This document shows positions 5,423 to 6,383 of a stretch of DNA of 6,383 bases, one piece after another. Positions within the stretch are counted from its first letter, which is position 1. Each line of letters starts with the position of its first letter. This DNA comes from Actinomycetales bacterium. Lineage in GTDB: Bacteria > Actinomycetota > Actinomycetes > Actinomycetales > Microbacteriaceae. The position numbers and the translations under genes were made by a program. The stretch covers positions 1 through 6,383 of the forward strand of contig JAATFJ010000018.1 of the NCBI GenBank assembly GCA_015655255.1, given 5' to 3'. The notes under the pieces were generated by a model. The model was not told where the DNA came from, ran no database searches, and worked only from the letters and a program-made list of their open reading frames with translations.

Positions 5423-6383
<961 letters not shown>

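Overview
The window is high-GC DNA with short intergenic gaps. Its gene content and order point to an actinobacterium, most likely Microbacteriaceae and possibly Microbacterium-like; the family is inferred from protein resemblance and cannot be proven here. Six complete genes and two edge-truncated genes are supported: dapD (partial, minus), dapE, a PIG-V-like membrane glycosyltransferase gene, a DUF3117 gene, an O-methyltransferase gene (minus), tatB, a MetE/YxjG-type methionine synthase gene, and a ligM-like aryl O-demethylase gene (partial, running off the right edge).

Region 1 (1-2612) is a divergent dapD/dapE pair. It encodes two steps of the succinylase branch of diaminopimelate/lysine synthesis, with back-to-back promoters in 57 bp. 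dapE runs into an overlapping gene for a multi-pass mannosyltransferase-like protein, so the + strand unit has a cell-envelope theme. Region 2 (2613-4102) holds the small DUF3117 gene with its own promoter, a good ribosome binding site and a textbook terminator, then a convergent O-methyltransferase gene transcribed divergently from tatB. The set dapD/dapE, DUF3117, O-methyltransferase and tatB matches the Rv1201c-Rv1224 stretch of Mycobacterium tuberculosis as I remember it, but sigE, its anti-sigma gene and htrA are absent between the methyltransferase and tatB.

Region 3 (4103-6383) looks like one-carbon metabolism. A cobalamin-independent homocysteine methyltransferase is followed, after a strong hairpin, by a separately promoted gene very close to LigM, the tetrahydrofolate-dependent vanillate/3-O-methylgallate demethylase. 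LigM makes 5-methyl-tetrahydrofolate, and a MetE-type enzyme could spend that methyl group on methionine, so the neighbours may cooperate; this is inference.

The most striking non-coding signal is a start-site rule. dapD, dapE, tatB and the metE-like gene each carry a TANNNT -10 hexamer exactly 6 nt before the start codon and no Shine-Dalgarno sequence, which predicts four leaderless mRNAs. The DUF3117 and ligM genes instead have leaders with ribosome binding sites. I see no CRISPR array, tRNA, rRNA, insertion sequence or clearly new defence or mobile system.
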